DNA of 64,000 nucleotides from Emiliania huxleyi CCMP1516 (GCF_000372725.1 NW_005200517.1:10757-74756); one strand, 5' to 3'; positions 53,926 through 63,560 are shown, counted from the stretch's first letter. Notes: generated by a model from the letters alone, not told the origin. Program-made: numbers and translations.

Positions 53926-54467
53926 TCAAATGGGGCGGTAGCGACGCTGCGTCCGGTGAACTCGTAAGTCTGTCTGGCGACGGACCGAAAAAGGCAAAAG
54001 GACGGCAGCAGATTTGGGCCGGACGCCGGACGTCGGACGACTTTTTCGTATTACCGTCCGACTGGCTTAATGTCCGTCCGGCGAGTCACATATGCACTAA
54101 CCTCTGAGAAACCCTTCGGGTCGCTCCTCATCGCAAACCCTGTCAGCAGAGTCTCCTACGGGAATGTACGTAAGAGCTACATACACTGAAAAACTGTGGA
54201 AAACCGAATAGTACCGGCTCTTAACTCAAAAAAGCTCCTCGCTCGGCGGAGGTGTGTACGCAGATAGGCGAGAGAAGCCTCAGCCACGCAAGGGGTCGGC
54301 GTTTGGCCTTTCCAAGGGTTTCCGCTCGCACCCTGAGAAAGTCGTGATTTCTTGTTGGTCTTTCAAAAAAATTTCGCACGCGGGCTCCTAGTTTCTTACA
54401 GCGCGCCTCTGGTCCGCCGCGCCGAGGACCGACAGCCTCGCTGCTGTACGAGCGGGAAGAGCTGCGT
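53926..54467. other. Intergenic, nothing recognised
   Basis: Includes GGACGCCGGACGTCGGACGA-type short repeats near 54020 and AT-richer DNA; no supported gene. Confidence 0.4.
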
Positions 54468-54869
54468 GTGTATATGTCCGCCGGCGCGCGTGCGGCTGGG
54501 ACGCTTGCTCAGCGGGCTGCCGGCGAGCGCGCGGCGAGGCGGACCGCCTGCCTGGTCGTGCCCGCGACGCTCTGCGCGCTCGTCGGCGTGCTGCAGCAAC
54601 GGCAGCACGAGCGGCACACGGCCGAGATGGAGCGGCTGCAGGGCGCGCTGCTGGCGGAGCTGGTCGCGTCGGAGGACAAGCGGGAGCGCGTGCTCGCGCT
54701 CGCGCCCCAGCTAGCCGCCAGTGCCGGCGCCAGGTCCGCCGACTGCACCAGCCTCGCGGCTGCGCTCCGCGAACTCGACAGCAGTCCCCTGCCGGGCTCG
54801 CAGCAGCAGCAGCTGGCGAGCGCCGCCGCGGCTGCGCCGCTTCCAGCCGTGAAGGTTACCATCTGGTGA
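54468..54869 (+). CDS. Hypothetical small protein
   Basis: A 133-residue Ala-rich frame with a short hydrophobic segment (CLVVPATLCALVGVL) followed by an amphipathic, coiled-coil-like stretch (QQRQHERHTAEMERLQGALL, AELVASEDKRERVLALA) and a QQQQ run. This could be a small single-pass membrane protein. No family recognised, and it could be fortuitous in GC-rich DNA. Confidence 0.35.
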   Translation: MYMSAGARAAGTLAQRAAGERAARRTACLVVPATLCALVGVLQQRQHERHTAEMERLQGALLAELVASEDKRERVLALAPQLAASAGARSADCTSLAAALRELDSSPLPGSQQQQLASAAAAAPLPAVKVTIW

Positions 54870-55187
54870 AAAGGGCTCCGTATCCGCGCTCGTTCCGGGG
54901 CAAGTCGTCGAGGTCGAGGGGTGTGTGTCGGTCTGCCTGCACTTTACGGACTTTAGCCACTACTTGACGGCCAACGACCTGTGAGGAGAGAGTGTCGGTG
55001 ACGTATATTTAGTCAAATACTAGCACGCAAATATCTCATCGCAGCAGGCGGCGCTCAAAAAGCAAGAGCATGAGCATGAGAGAGCAGGCCGAGGCCCGCG
55101 GCGCGCGGGGGCGCGCCGTCCGCCCCGCGTTTTGAGAGCACGGAGCAGCTGTCCGTGCCGCCGACCCCCCCCCCCCCCCCCGGCGAA

Positions 55188-56790
55188 TCACTCGCCGAGG
55201 GCGGGCGGCAGGCCCTCCGGCCCCTCCTCGCCCGCGCGCCTCGCCAGCTGCTGCACGATGAGCAGGGCGGGGCCGGCGCAGGAGGCGAAGCCCGCCAGCA
55301 GCAGCAGCGCGTCTGTGGCGGCGAGGGCGGTGCGGACGGCCGCCGGCCGAGCCGCGCTCGCCGGCCTGCGTCCCCGGAGGCGGAGGTGGATGAGGGGCGG
55401 GAGGAGCAGCGCCGACAGGTTGGCGAGGCAGCCGAGGATGCCGGTGAGCAGCCTGCGGGCGAGATATGGGGAGATATGGGGAGATATGGGGAGATATGCC
55501 GGTGAGCAGGCTGCGGGCGAGAGGGCGGCGTGGCGAGGGAGGGGGAGCGCGGCGGGAGGGGGGCGGCGGCTGGCTCGCCCAAAGTCACGCGTGGCGGCGG
55601 CGGCGGCGGAGGTGAGGAGGAGGAGGAGAGCGCGCAGAGGCGCCTCGCGCCGCCAAGGCTGCATCGGCTGTGGCTGCGGGCTCGGGGCGAGTGCGGAGAG
55701 GCGCGGCTCGCTCGGCGCGGGGAGGAGCCCGGAGGCGATGCCTAAGAAGTCAGGAGTGGTGCTTGGTGCTTTGGGCTGGGCAAACGCGGGGAGGAGTGTG
55801 GAGGCGATGCCGACGAGCGGGACGAAGACGAGGGGGACGGAGAGGAGGGCGACGGCGGCGGAGCAGGAGTAGACGAGGGAGGCGCAGGGCGAGCCTTCGG
55901 GGTCCGGGGTCCAGGTCAGTGCGTGGCGCGTGGTGCGTGGCGCGGGCACACGAGCCGAGGGAGGGGCGGGCACACGAGCCTGGCTCGATGTTGAGCAGGA
56001 CGAGCTGCTTCACGCCCGCCCGCCAGAAGAGGGACGCGCCGCCCGCGCCCACCGCCGCGTACACCGCCAGGATGGCGGCCGTGGACACGCCGACGGCGGT
56101 GGCGGCCAGCCGCGGCCTGGCCATCGCGTCCCGCACGGGCAGGACAAAGACCTGGCCGCCGAAGGAGAAGGCGGCGACGCCGAGGAAGTCGGCGAACCCG
56201 TGCGCGGTAGGAGGCTCGAGCAGCTGCGGCGGCAGCGTCGGCGCGCCCTCCGCCCACAGGCCCCACAGGCCGACGGCGGTGAGGCCGAGGCAGAGCACGG
56301 CGAGCGCGGCAATCGAGATGGCGGCGATGCCGGAGAAGGAGCGTTGGAGGACGAGCGGCAGGAGGGCGGCGCCGGTGGTCAGGGCGTACACGTCGTGTGA
56401 GGCGAGCCGGCCCAGGGAGGGCAGGCTCGAGAGCAGCGTCGCCGCCTGCACCTGGAAGGAGACGCACACGCCAAACAGGACGACCAGCAGCGAGCCCTCG
56501 AGGAGAACGACGCCGCCGCGACCCAGCGCGAGGCGCACGAGGTCCGAGTACGAGCCGGGTGCGTCGCAGTCGAGCAGCAGCCAGCCGGTGTACCCATTCC
56601 ACGCGCCGAGCAGGATCAGCGCCGGCGCCGACGCCGCACCGCCCTGGATCGTCGCCCACGGCAGAGCCATGACCCCGGCGCCGATGCAGCCCTTGACGAG
56701 GCTGAGCACCGCCGCTGTGAACCCGATTCCACTGAGCTGACCTTCAGATGCACCGAGGAGGGGAGCTGCGAGCGGCGAGCGTGGCGCCAT
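55188..56790 (-). CDS. Amino acid transporter, AAAP/SLC38-like
   Basis: Exon 1 (56790-55980) encodes LSLVKGCIGAGVMALPWATI, the AAAP first-helix signature, then further membrane segments (LLEGSLLVVLFGVCVSFQVQ, FLGVAAFSFGGQVFVLPVRD). Exon 2 starts at 55894 (SPCASLVYSCSAAVALLS). A final exon starts just below 55455 (LLTGILGCLANLSALLLPPL) and ends at 55188 (EGLPPALGE). Intron 1 is 55895-55979 (GC donor). The second intron probably begins GTGACT near 55590 and its acceptor region is duplicated. The start at 56790 is preferred; 56862 is also in frame. Confidence 0.8.
55439..55522. repeat. 26-bp direct repeats around ATATGGGGAG units at an intron acceptor
   Basis: 55439-55464 and 55497-55522 differ at one base. 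About four 10-bp ATATGGGGAG units lie between. On the coding strand each copy carries CTCGCCCGCAG, so the acceptor site exists twice. Confidence 0.9.
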
Positions 56791-57050
56791 CCTCGCGGAG
56801 GACGCCACGTCCCAGCAGCACGTGCAGCTCGTGCGGAAGCGGTGGCGCGAGATCCCGCCCAATTCTTTTGGCGCGCCCTGCGCGAAGAGTCTGCGCCAGT
56901 CCGCGCCCTTGTCGTGTCAAGTGTGCTGTGAGAGAGGCTTTTTAAATCATTCTTTTTTGCGAGACTCTTCTGTTAAAGATCCACAGACGACACACCGAAC
57001 GGAAAGAGAGAGTTTTCAAAAAATCTCTCCGAACGGAGTCGGAGAACACC

Positions 57051-58664
57051 TCAGTCACCCGTTCTACTGGGGCTCGTCTCGACGCGCGTCATGAGGTGCC
57101 GGTACCCGTCGGGCGCGGCTCCTTCTGCAGGGACGCAGCCGGGCCGGAGCGACGACTGCGCCTCCCCCTCGGCGGCCCAGCGGCGGACCGAGGAGGGCAT
57201 GGCGGCGAGGGCTGCCCACTCGTCTCGCTCTCCGCGCGGCTGCACGAGCGACTTTGTCTGCCACAGCAGCGAGGGCGCCGCGGGCGCGCCCGCCGCGTCG
57301 AGCTCCTCGAGCAGCGCGGCGAGGGCCTTGGCGCAGAAGTGGCCGCACATCCAAGGCGTGGGGGCAGCCTCTCCCGCCCCGTCCGCCACGCGCGCGCCCG
57401 CGTCGAACTCCGCGGCGGCGGCCTTGGAGACGGCCGAGTGCGCGCCGTACAGGCCGACCAGGTCCGGCCGCGTGACGAAGCGCACCTCGCTCTCCAGCAC
57501 GGCCAGCGCCTCGGCGGTGACGTCTGGGCCGCCGAGCTGCGCGAGCGCCGCCGCGCCCTCCCTCACAGTATGCCCCACCGTGAGCGGCACCTAGCGGGAG
57601 GGGGGCGGGCAGGTGCGGAGGGGGCCTGGCAGCTGCGAGGCCGGCGGTGCGCCGCACCGCGGAGAACGGCGCGGCGGTGTGGAGGCGCAGGGTGCGCTCC
57701 GCCGCAGCAAAGAGGTGGTGGATCGGCACTCCGACGAGCTCGAACTCGCTCGCGCGGAAGGCGGGCAGGCCGAGGCGGCGGGCGAGAGCGACGCCGAGGA
57801 CGAGGCCGGAGAGCGTGCAGGCGGAGCCGACGGGGAGGTAGACGCGGCCCGGGTCGGCTACCTCCCCGCCTGCGACCTGCTCGGCGAGCTCGAGCATCGC
57901 GCCAACCTGTGGTTCACAATGAATGAGACAGTGATCAACAGTGAATGAGACCTGCTCGGCGAGCTCGAGCAGCGCCGCCCATCCTGCCCGAGCACACCCG
58001 CCGCGGTGTTGGCTCCGATCGGGAAGACGACCTCTCCGCGCGCCAGCTTTGGTAGCAGGCCGAGGAGCGAGGCGGCGAGCGTGAGCGTGCCCGAGGCGCT
58101 CGCGCCCCACGCCGTGACTCTGCCTCCCAGCGGGAGCGAGAGCGCAGAGAGCATGTTGAGCGAGTTGTCCAGGTCGGGCTCGTCGGGAGAGAGCCACGCG
58201 ACGTCGGGCGGAGGCAGGCCCAGCCTCGCCGCGTGCACGGCTGTCGCCACCACCTGGTTCGACCCGCCGGAGCCGACGACGAGCATGCCCGGTGCGGCGC
58301 CGCCCTCTGCCACCGCGCGCGCGCGCCGCGCCTCGAGCACGGCGAGGGTGTGCTGCAGCGTGCGAACCTTGTTCCCGCCATACGCGGGCGAGGCGAGGTC
58401 CTCGCGCTTGACCAGAAAGGAGCGGCCGTTCAAGCCGCAGGAGTGGACCGGCGTGCGCACCGCGCCGAGCGACCGCCATGCCAGCCGCAGGCGCAGCGCC
58501 GGAAGATGGCGAAACAGCGCGCAGGCCTCGGCCGACTCACCGGCGAGCTGCGACGGGATCGGCGGCGCGAGGCCGACCGACCGCTCCATCGCACGGAGCA
58601 GCACGACGAAGGTCGGCAGCGAGAGTGCGAGCGCGCCGGCCGCGCTAGCGGCGACGGACAGCAT
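57051..58664 (-). CDS. PLP-dependent enzyme, ACC deaminase/D-cysteine desulfhydrase family
   Basis: Exons 58664-57984, 57906-57658 and 57590-57051 give about 489 residues. A membrane or targeting segment (AASAAGALALSLPTFVVLL) precedes the fold-type II core: FLVKREDLASPAYGGNKVRT (PLP lysine in NKVR), VVGSGGSNQVVATAVHAARLG, VVFPIGANTAAGVLGQ, LPVGSACTLSGLVLGVAL. Family members release H2S from D-cysteine or deaminate ACC. The C-terminus is longer than usual. Intron 57591-57657 has a GT donor. Intron 57907-57983 needs a GA donor to rejoin LGQ-VGAMLELAEQ and has a 23-bp exon copy inside. The start at 58664 is chosen; 58871 would add ~69 residues that overlap repeat DNA. Confidence 0.75.
57874..57971. 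repeat. 23-bp exact direct repeats at an intron
   Basis: GACCTGCTCGGCGAGCTCGA and the next three bases occur at 57874 and 57949. The spacer contains AATGAATGAGACAGTGATCA-like imperfect repeats. Confidence 0.9.
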
Positions 58665-58762
58665 GTGTGTTGACACAAATCTGCTCCGCTCACTTACGGA
58701 TGCTCCCTTACGAATTCCTAGGTCGCCTCGAGGCGTCGAGCGGGCCGAGCTACGGAGGTTAT

Positions 58763-58807
58763 CGAGGTGGATTTCCTTCGGCCGCGTTGGGTAGCGAGGA
58801 TTGGTGT
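58763..58807 (-). promoter_or_regulatory. 45-bp shared upstream element, copy 2 (contains CCAAT)
   Basis: Matches 43744-43788 with two substitutions, in the same orientation relative to the downstream minus-strand gene, 98 bp from the chosen start codon. It also lies in the divergent interval shared with isopropylmalate dehydrogenase. Confidence 0.4.
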
Positions 58808-58854
58808 GAGCGGGCGCTTTCTTTTTTGAGCACGCTTCGATGTTTTGAAACGTG

Positions 58855-58945
58855 AAATGAGCCCGCTCCAAACGTCAGATCGACTGGACGAGTGCCCGGC
58901 ACGGGCCGGGGGAAGACCATCGAGTGTGGGCAGGATTCACGCACA
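58855..58945 (-). repeat. ~90-bp dispersed sequence, inverted copy 2
   Basis: Complement of 39782-39873 (CCAAACGTCAGATCGACTGG, then CCATCGAGTG). It lies ~90 bp upstream of the isopropylmalate dehydrogenase start. Confidence 0.6.
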
Positions 58946-59032
58946 CAACAGGGTCCCAAAAGAAAGAAAGGAAGCGGATTTTCTTCCTTTTGGCGGGCAC
59001 CTCGGCTTGCAAACCTCGTCGGCAGCTCGACG

Positions 59033-60496
59033 ATGCTGGCACGTGGTCTCATCAGGCGCTCCTTCGCCGCGCGGAGCGCGCACACGATCGCGGTCCTCCC
59101 GGGCGATGGGATCGGCCCCGAGGTGATGGATGAGGCCGTCAAGGTGCTCGACAAGGCGGCCGGAAAATTCGGCCTCTCGCTCGACCTGCAGCCCGCGCTC
59201 ATCGGCGGCGCGGCTTATGATGCGCACGGGGAGCACTTCCCCGAGTCGACGCGCGAGCTGTGCGCGCGCTCGGCCGCCATCCTCTACGGCTCGGTCGGCG
59301 GCCCGGTCGCTGAGCAGCACCTGCCAAAGTGGGCGGACGCCGAGAAGAATTCGATCCTCGGCATGCGGCGCGCCTTTGACCTGGCGGTCAACCTGCGGCC
59401 CGCGGCGATCTTCCCCTCGATCGCGCACGCGTGCCCGCTGCGGCCCGAGATCGTCGCCGAGGGCGTCGACCTCCTCATCGTCCGCGAGCTGCTCGGAGGC
59501 ATCTAATTGGCGAGCACAGCACTGTTACTGTGTTGTACTATACTGTACTGTACTATACTATAGGCATCTACTTTGGCGAGCACAGCACGGTCGGCGACGT
59601 GGCGCACGACACGTGCTCCTACTCCGAGGCGCAGATCGAGAGGGCGCTGAGCGCCGCCTTCGAGGCGGCGGAGAAGCGGCGCGGCAAGCTCACCGTCGTC
59701 GACAAGGCCAACGTCCTCGACACCTCCCGCCTCTGGCGCCGCGTCGCCAACCGGCTCGCGCCGGCCCACCCGAGCGTCGAGCTCGAGTTCATGTGCGGGA
59801 CCGCCACCGCACGACCCGCGCCCAGAGCCCGTGCCGTGGCCCCAGCGTCGACCGCCGCCGCCGGGCGCAGGTACGTCGACAACGCGGCGATGCAGCTGAT
59901 CCGGCGCCCCTCCCACTTCGACGTCGTCGCAACGGAGAACCTGTTCGGCGAAGCGGACGCCTCTCGAGCCACGTCCCTCCCCTCGCCCCTCTCCTCGACG
60001 CCGCCTGCCCGCCTCGCAGGCGACATCCTCTCCGACGCCGCCTCCGTGCTGCCCGGCTCGCTCGGTCTGATGCCCTCCGCCTCGATCGGCGCGCAGCAGA
60101 CGGCCGCGAGTCCGCCAACGCCGCCTCTCCCACCCAACCCCGCCCCCGCTCCTGCTGCCGCAGGCTCCGGCATCAACATGTACGAGCCGTCGGGCGGCTC
60201 GGCGCCGGACATCGCCGGCCAGGGCATCGCCAACCCGGCCGCCCAAATCTTGTGCGGGGCAATGCTCTGCAGGTGCTCGCTCGAACGCTGACTGCCGTTC
60301 TTGAGTTCTCATCAGCTTAGGAGCGCCATTCTTCTTGCACAGGTACTCGCTCGACGCGGCCGCCGCTGCCGACGCCATCGAGGCTGCCGTGCGAGAGACA
60401 CTCGAGGAGGGGCTCTACACGGTGGACATCGCCCCGCCCGGTGTGGCGCCTTGCTCGACCGTTGCCTTCGGTGACGCCGTCGCCGCGAAGATCTGA
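59033..60496 (+). CDS. leuB: 3-isopropylmalate dehydrogenase (leucine biosynthesis)
   Basis: Six exons (59033-59498, 59564-59792, 59871-59947, 60020-60088, 60164-60272, 60343-60496) give 367 residues. An Arg-rich organelle presequence ([18 protein letters not shown]) precedes [14 protein letters not shown]. Marks are [83 protein letters not shown], and [19 protein letters not shown] (usual His replaced by Ser in the EPxHGSAPDI motif). The enzyme oxidatively decarboxylates 3-isopropylmalate with NAD+. Introns are 65-78 bp with donors GC, GT, GC, GC, GT. The first and last start with a near-copy of the following exon. Confidence 0.92.
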
Positions 60497-61590
60497 CGAG
60501 CCGGCGAGCCGGCGAGCCGGCGAGGCGACCTGCTGAGACGACCTGCCCGATCTTGGCGGACGCGTGCGAGCGGACTGCACGCCCCCGCAAGACGGCGACG
60601 AGAGCAACCCGAACCCGGAACGGTGAGTACGCAGAACTGATACTTGATAGACTATGCCGATCCGTACAGTCAATTTATATGTTTGTTCCCGGCGCGGTAG
60701 GATTTGGATCGCACACTGCGCAGCGGTCTATACTAGAATAATATCCCGGCACGCGGCGCCTGGAATACAGAGATGCTGCTCGTGCCGGAACAAGACTCAA
60801 GAGTCAGAGCGGGGGGATGGCTCTGGGTGTTTGAGTGAGAACTGAGAATAAATCAGAATATCGTCTCCTCTTTAGTCTTTTCACACGACTTGAAATGAGT
60901 AATTACTCTTTCATGATCCTGTTTCAATCTTCCGATATCCAGATGCACGGCGAGGGGCACGGGCGTCGCGCCGCGCCGCTCGGCCCGCGGACGCTGTTCG
61001 TGTTCCTTTTCCCTTCTCCTACGAGATAGTAGTACCCAGTTTTTAATATTCATCCACTCACTCAGACCCGCGGTGGGACGCGCCACGTCAGAGAGTCGAC
61101 TCAGAGTGCACACTCTAACTTTAACACAGACTCCCTACACTCCCCTAGACGCGCCCATAAGTACCTTCCTTCTACCTACCTACGTGCGCTTGTACGTCCG
61201 TCTCAGTATCACGTACGTATCAGCTGTACGGACGGAGCTCTGTGACCTGTTTCAAGTTGGCACACCCGTAACCGTAACCCCGTGTAAAAAAGAAAGAAAG
61301 AAAACAGACAACCCAAGGGAGGGATGGGAGGACGGCACGCCGCCACCCCACACAGGGATTTTAAGGAGAGGGGTGTGGTGCGCTAGCCGTCGCCCACCCT
61401 TGGGCGTCCGCCTCTTCCTATCTCTCTTCGCAGTCTCTCTCCGATTCTCGCTTCAACCCCGTGTGTAAAGAAAGAAAGAAAGAAAACAGACAACCCAAGG
61501 GAGGGATGGGAGGACGGCACGCCGCCACCACACAGGGATTTTAAGGAGAACCCCGTGTGTCGCGTGTGAAAAGTCAGGCGAAGCTTATTT
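60497..61590. other. Intergenic with dispersed repeats
   Basis: 60500-60530 is a GAGCCGGC tandem. 60600-61280 has no gene I recognise. 61285-61470 and 61465-61555 are two consecutive copies of the GGGATGGGAGGACGGC family, sharing GATTTTAAGGAGA; the second is cut short. Confidence 0.55.
61285..61555. repeat. Two tandem remnants of the GGGATGGGAGGACGGC family
   Basis: Each starts with AAAGAAAGAAAG and AACAGACAACCCAAGGGAGG. The first extends to CTCTCCGATTCTCGCT as in copy A at 1599-2440. The second ends after GATTTTAAGGAGA. They sit just upstream of the Cys-rich protein gene. Confidence 0.75.
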
Positions 61591-61703
61591 ATTTCGGTCG
61601 TGAAATGCCGCCTCGTTTCGTTGCAATCTCTGCAACTGTCGAGAAACTTGCTTTTCGGGCCGGCAAGCGGTGCTCGCTATTTTGTGCGACACCAACGCAC
61701 ACT

Positions 61704-62879
61704 ATGTGGTTTGCACTTCTCGGGAGTGTCGCCGCCCCTACTAGTGTTGACGAGGTGGTCGGGGACGTGGCAGGTTGGGTGACGAGGGTTTCGCACGACG
61801 ACAAGGGAGTCCCTTTCGCCGGCGATCGGCCTCTCATACAAGCGACACTTGTCAATGGCGATTGGGTGAGCTCAAGCCGTCCCAGTGCTGGCACTGATCA
61901 AACGCACTTCGTACGAGCTCTCGAACAGCGCATTCTTGCGGACGACGATATCGGCGGATCCGTTATTGACGGAGAATTTTGGCCATTTCCACCAGGCGGC
62001 GGCGGCGGAGGTGGCGGCACACGATGCAATGAGAGGAGATGCAGGTGCCTGATCGGAATCGTCTGCCAGCACAAGTGCGCATTGCCCATGTGCCAGGGCT
62101 GCAATGGACCTGCGCCCATAGCGGTATGCTCGGCTGCTCGCCCTCCGCCGCCATCTCCCTCGCCGCCTCCACCGCTGCCGTCCCCACCGCCTCTCGAATG
62201 GTCCTCCGGCGACCCCTACCCGCCACCATCCGCCCCGCCAGCCCCGCCAAGGTGCAAAGACGTTGAGGAGAGGGAAGAATGCAAAGAAATTGCTTACTGC
62301 AAGTGGTCGAAGAAGAAGTGCAGGAAGAAGAACTCGCTACCGCCGAAGCCGGAGCCAAGATGCAAGGACGTTGAGGACAAGGCAGAATGCAAAGACATCA
62401 CTTACTGCAAGTGGTCGAAGCAGAGGTGTAGGAAGAAGGACTTGGAGGAGCCGCCCCTCTGGCTCTGCGAGGAGTTCAACACAAAAAAGCAGTGCAACGA
62501 CGCGGGATTCTGCAAATGGAAGAAGAAGAAGTGCAAGGCGGACAGCGAGGACGACGATGAGGACGACGACGAGGACGACGATGAGGACGAGGACGAGGAC
62601 GACGATGAGGACGAGGACGAGGACGACGATGAGGACGAGGACGAGGACGACGATGAGGACGAGGACGAGGACGACGATGAGGACGAGGACGAGGACGACG
62701 AAGACGAGGGCGAGGAGGGCGAGGGCGAGGAGGGCGAGGAGGGCGAGGGCGAGGGCGAGGGCGAGGGCGAGGGCGAGGAGGATGAACCGGAGTGCTGCAC
62801 GCTCGAGGACGAGGAGGAGTGCAAGGACGCGGGCCACTGCAAGTGGAAGGAGAACAAGCAGGAGTGCAAGGACAAGTAG
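61704..62879 (+). CDS. Modular Cys-rich protein with extensin-like and acidic repeats
   Basis: The frame is open from 61557. Met at 61704 (MWFALLGSVAAPTS) gives 391 residues, with a weak signal-like start. Order: a globular region (~90 residues); a Gly run; a Cys-rich patch (CNERRCRCLIGIVCQHKCAL); a Pro-rich extensin-like linker (PPPPSPSPPPPLPSPPP); three modules of the form C-x7-C-x5-CKW-x5-C (e.g. CKEIAYCKWSKKKCRKK); an acidic tract of 24-bp repeats coding EDEDEDDD; an EGEG run; and a fourth CKW module at the end (CKDAGHCKWKENKQ). This looks like an extracellular or wall protein. The acidic tract would bind Ca2+, which is inference. I know no matching named family. Confidence 0.6.
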   Translation: MWFALLGSVAAPTSVDEVVGDVAGWVTRVSHDDKGVPFAGDRPLIQATLVNGDWVSSSRPSAGTDQTHFVRALEQRILADDDIGGSVIDGEFWPFPPGGGGGGGGTRCNERRCRCLIGIVCQHKCALPMCQGCNGPAPIAVCSAARPPPPSPSPPPPLPSPPPLEWSSGDPYPPPSAPPAPPRCKDVEEREECKEIAYCKWSKKKCRKKNSLPPKPEPRCKDVEDKAECKDITYCKWSKQRCRKKDLEEPPLWLCEEFNTKKQCNDAGFCKWKKKKCKADSEDDDEDDDEDDDEDEDEDDDEDEDEDDDEDEDEDDDEDEDEDDDEDEDEDDEDEGEEGEGEEGEEGEGEGEGEGEGEEDEPECCTLEDEEECKDAGHCKWKENKQECKDK

Positions 62880-63560
62880 GCGTCTGTCGGCCTCGAGCGA
62901 TCCGTCGCCTCCCCCCAAACCGGTTGAAGTGATGTTCATTAGCTTCCGTCGATGTGCGCTGTGGTGGCACGCACAGACCACAGTCATATTCAGTCTCACC
63001 GCCGCCCCTCTCTCAGCACGCCTCGCGCGCGCGCCGGGGGACGGGCGCGGAAGCCACAGCCAGTCCGCACACCGCAGTCCCCACGTGCCGCAGTCGGGCA
63101 CAGGGCGGACACCAGCGTGTGTGCAGTGTATAGTGGTGTGGGCTGTGGTGAATTCCAGGGTGTCGATATTTGATCACACAGACAATTTTCATGTTTTTGC
63201 GGTGTCGTGTGTCCACTAGCGACTCGCTATAGATTTATAGAGACGCCGATGGCGATGCGCGATGGCGCGATGTGGCCCCCCCCGCGGGCGCACGTGCGTA
63301 GTTTCGACGAGTCGGAGTGGTGCGGGCGCACTCGGAGAGAACAGGCATCGGCTTCAGAGAAAACAGAACACCGCACACACCACCGCGCACATTTCGTGAC
63401 TCATCTCGCGACGCGTGCGACACACCTATTTTGGCAGTGAGCCACAATGCGCGAAGCCACAATCATTCTCTTTGAGCGTTTGAGGGGCGATCCACAACCA
63501 CACGCGCGTCGACACACCCACCGGCGCGAGGTGCAGTCGGGGCGTGGCCGATATTCGTCC
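62880..63560. other. Intergenic, nothing recognised
   Basis: Between the Cys-rich gene and the convergent partial membrane-protein gene. GC-rich with short frames only. Confidence 0.5.

Noticed and set aside
57064..58479. 471-residue minus-strand ORF in a second frame of the PLP-enzyme gene
   Set aside because: Only its middle part (the second exon) is real; the rest is an out-of-frame reading across introns.
62337..63101. Leu/Val-rich minus ORF resembling a membrane protein
   Set aside because: Antisense of the Glu/Asp repeat of the Cys-rich protein.
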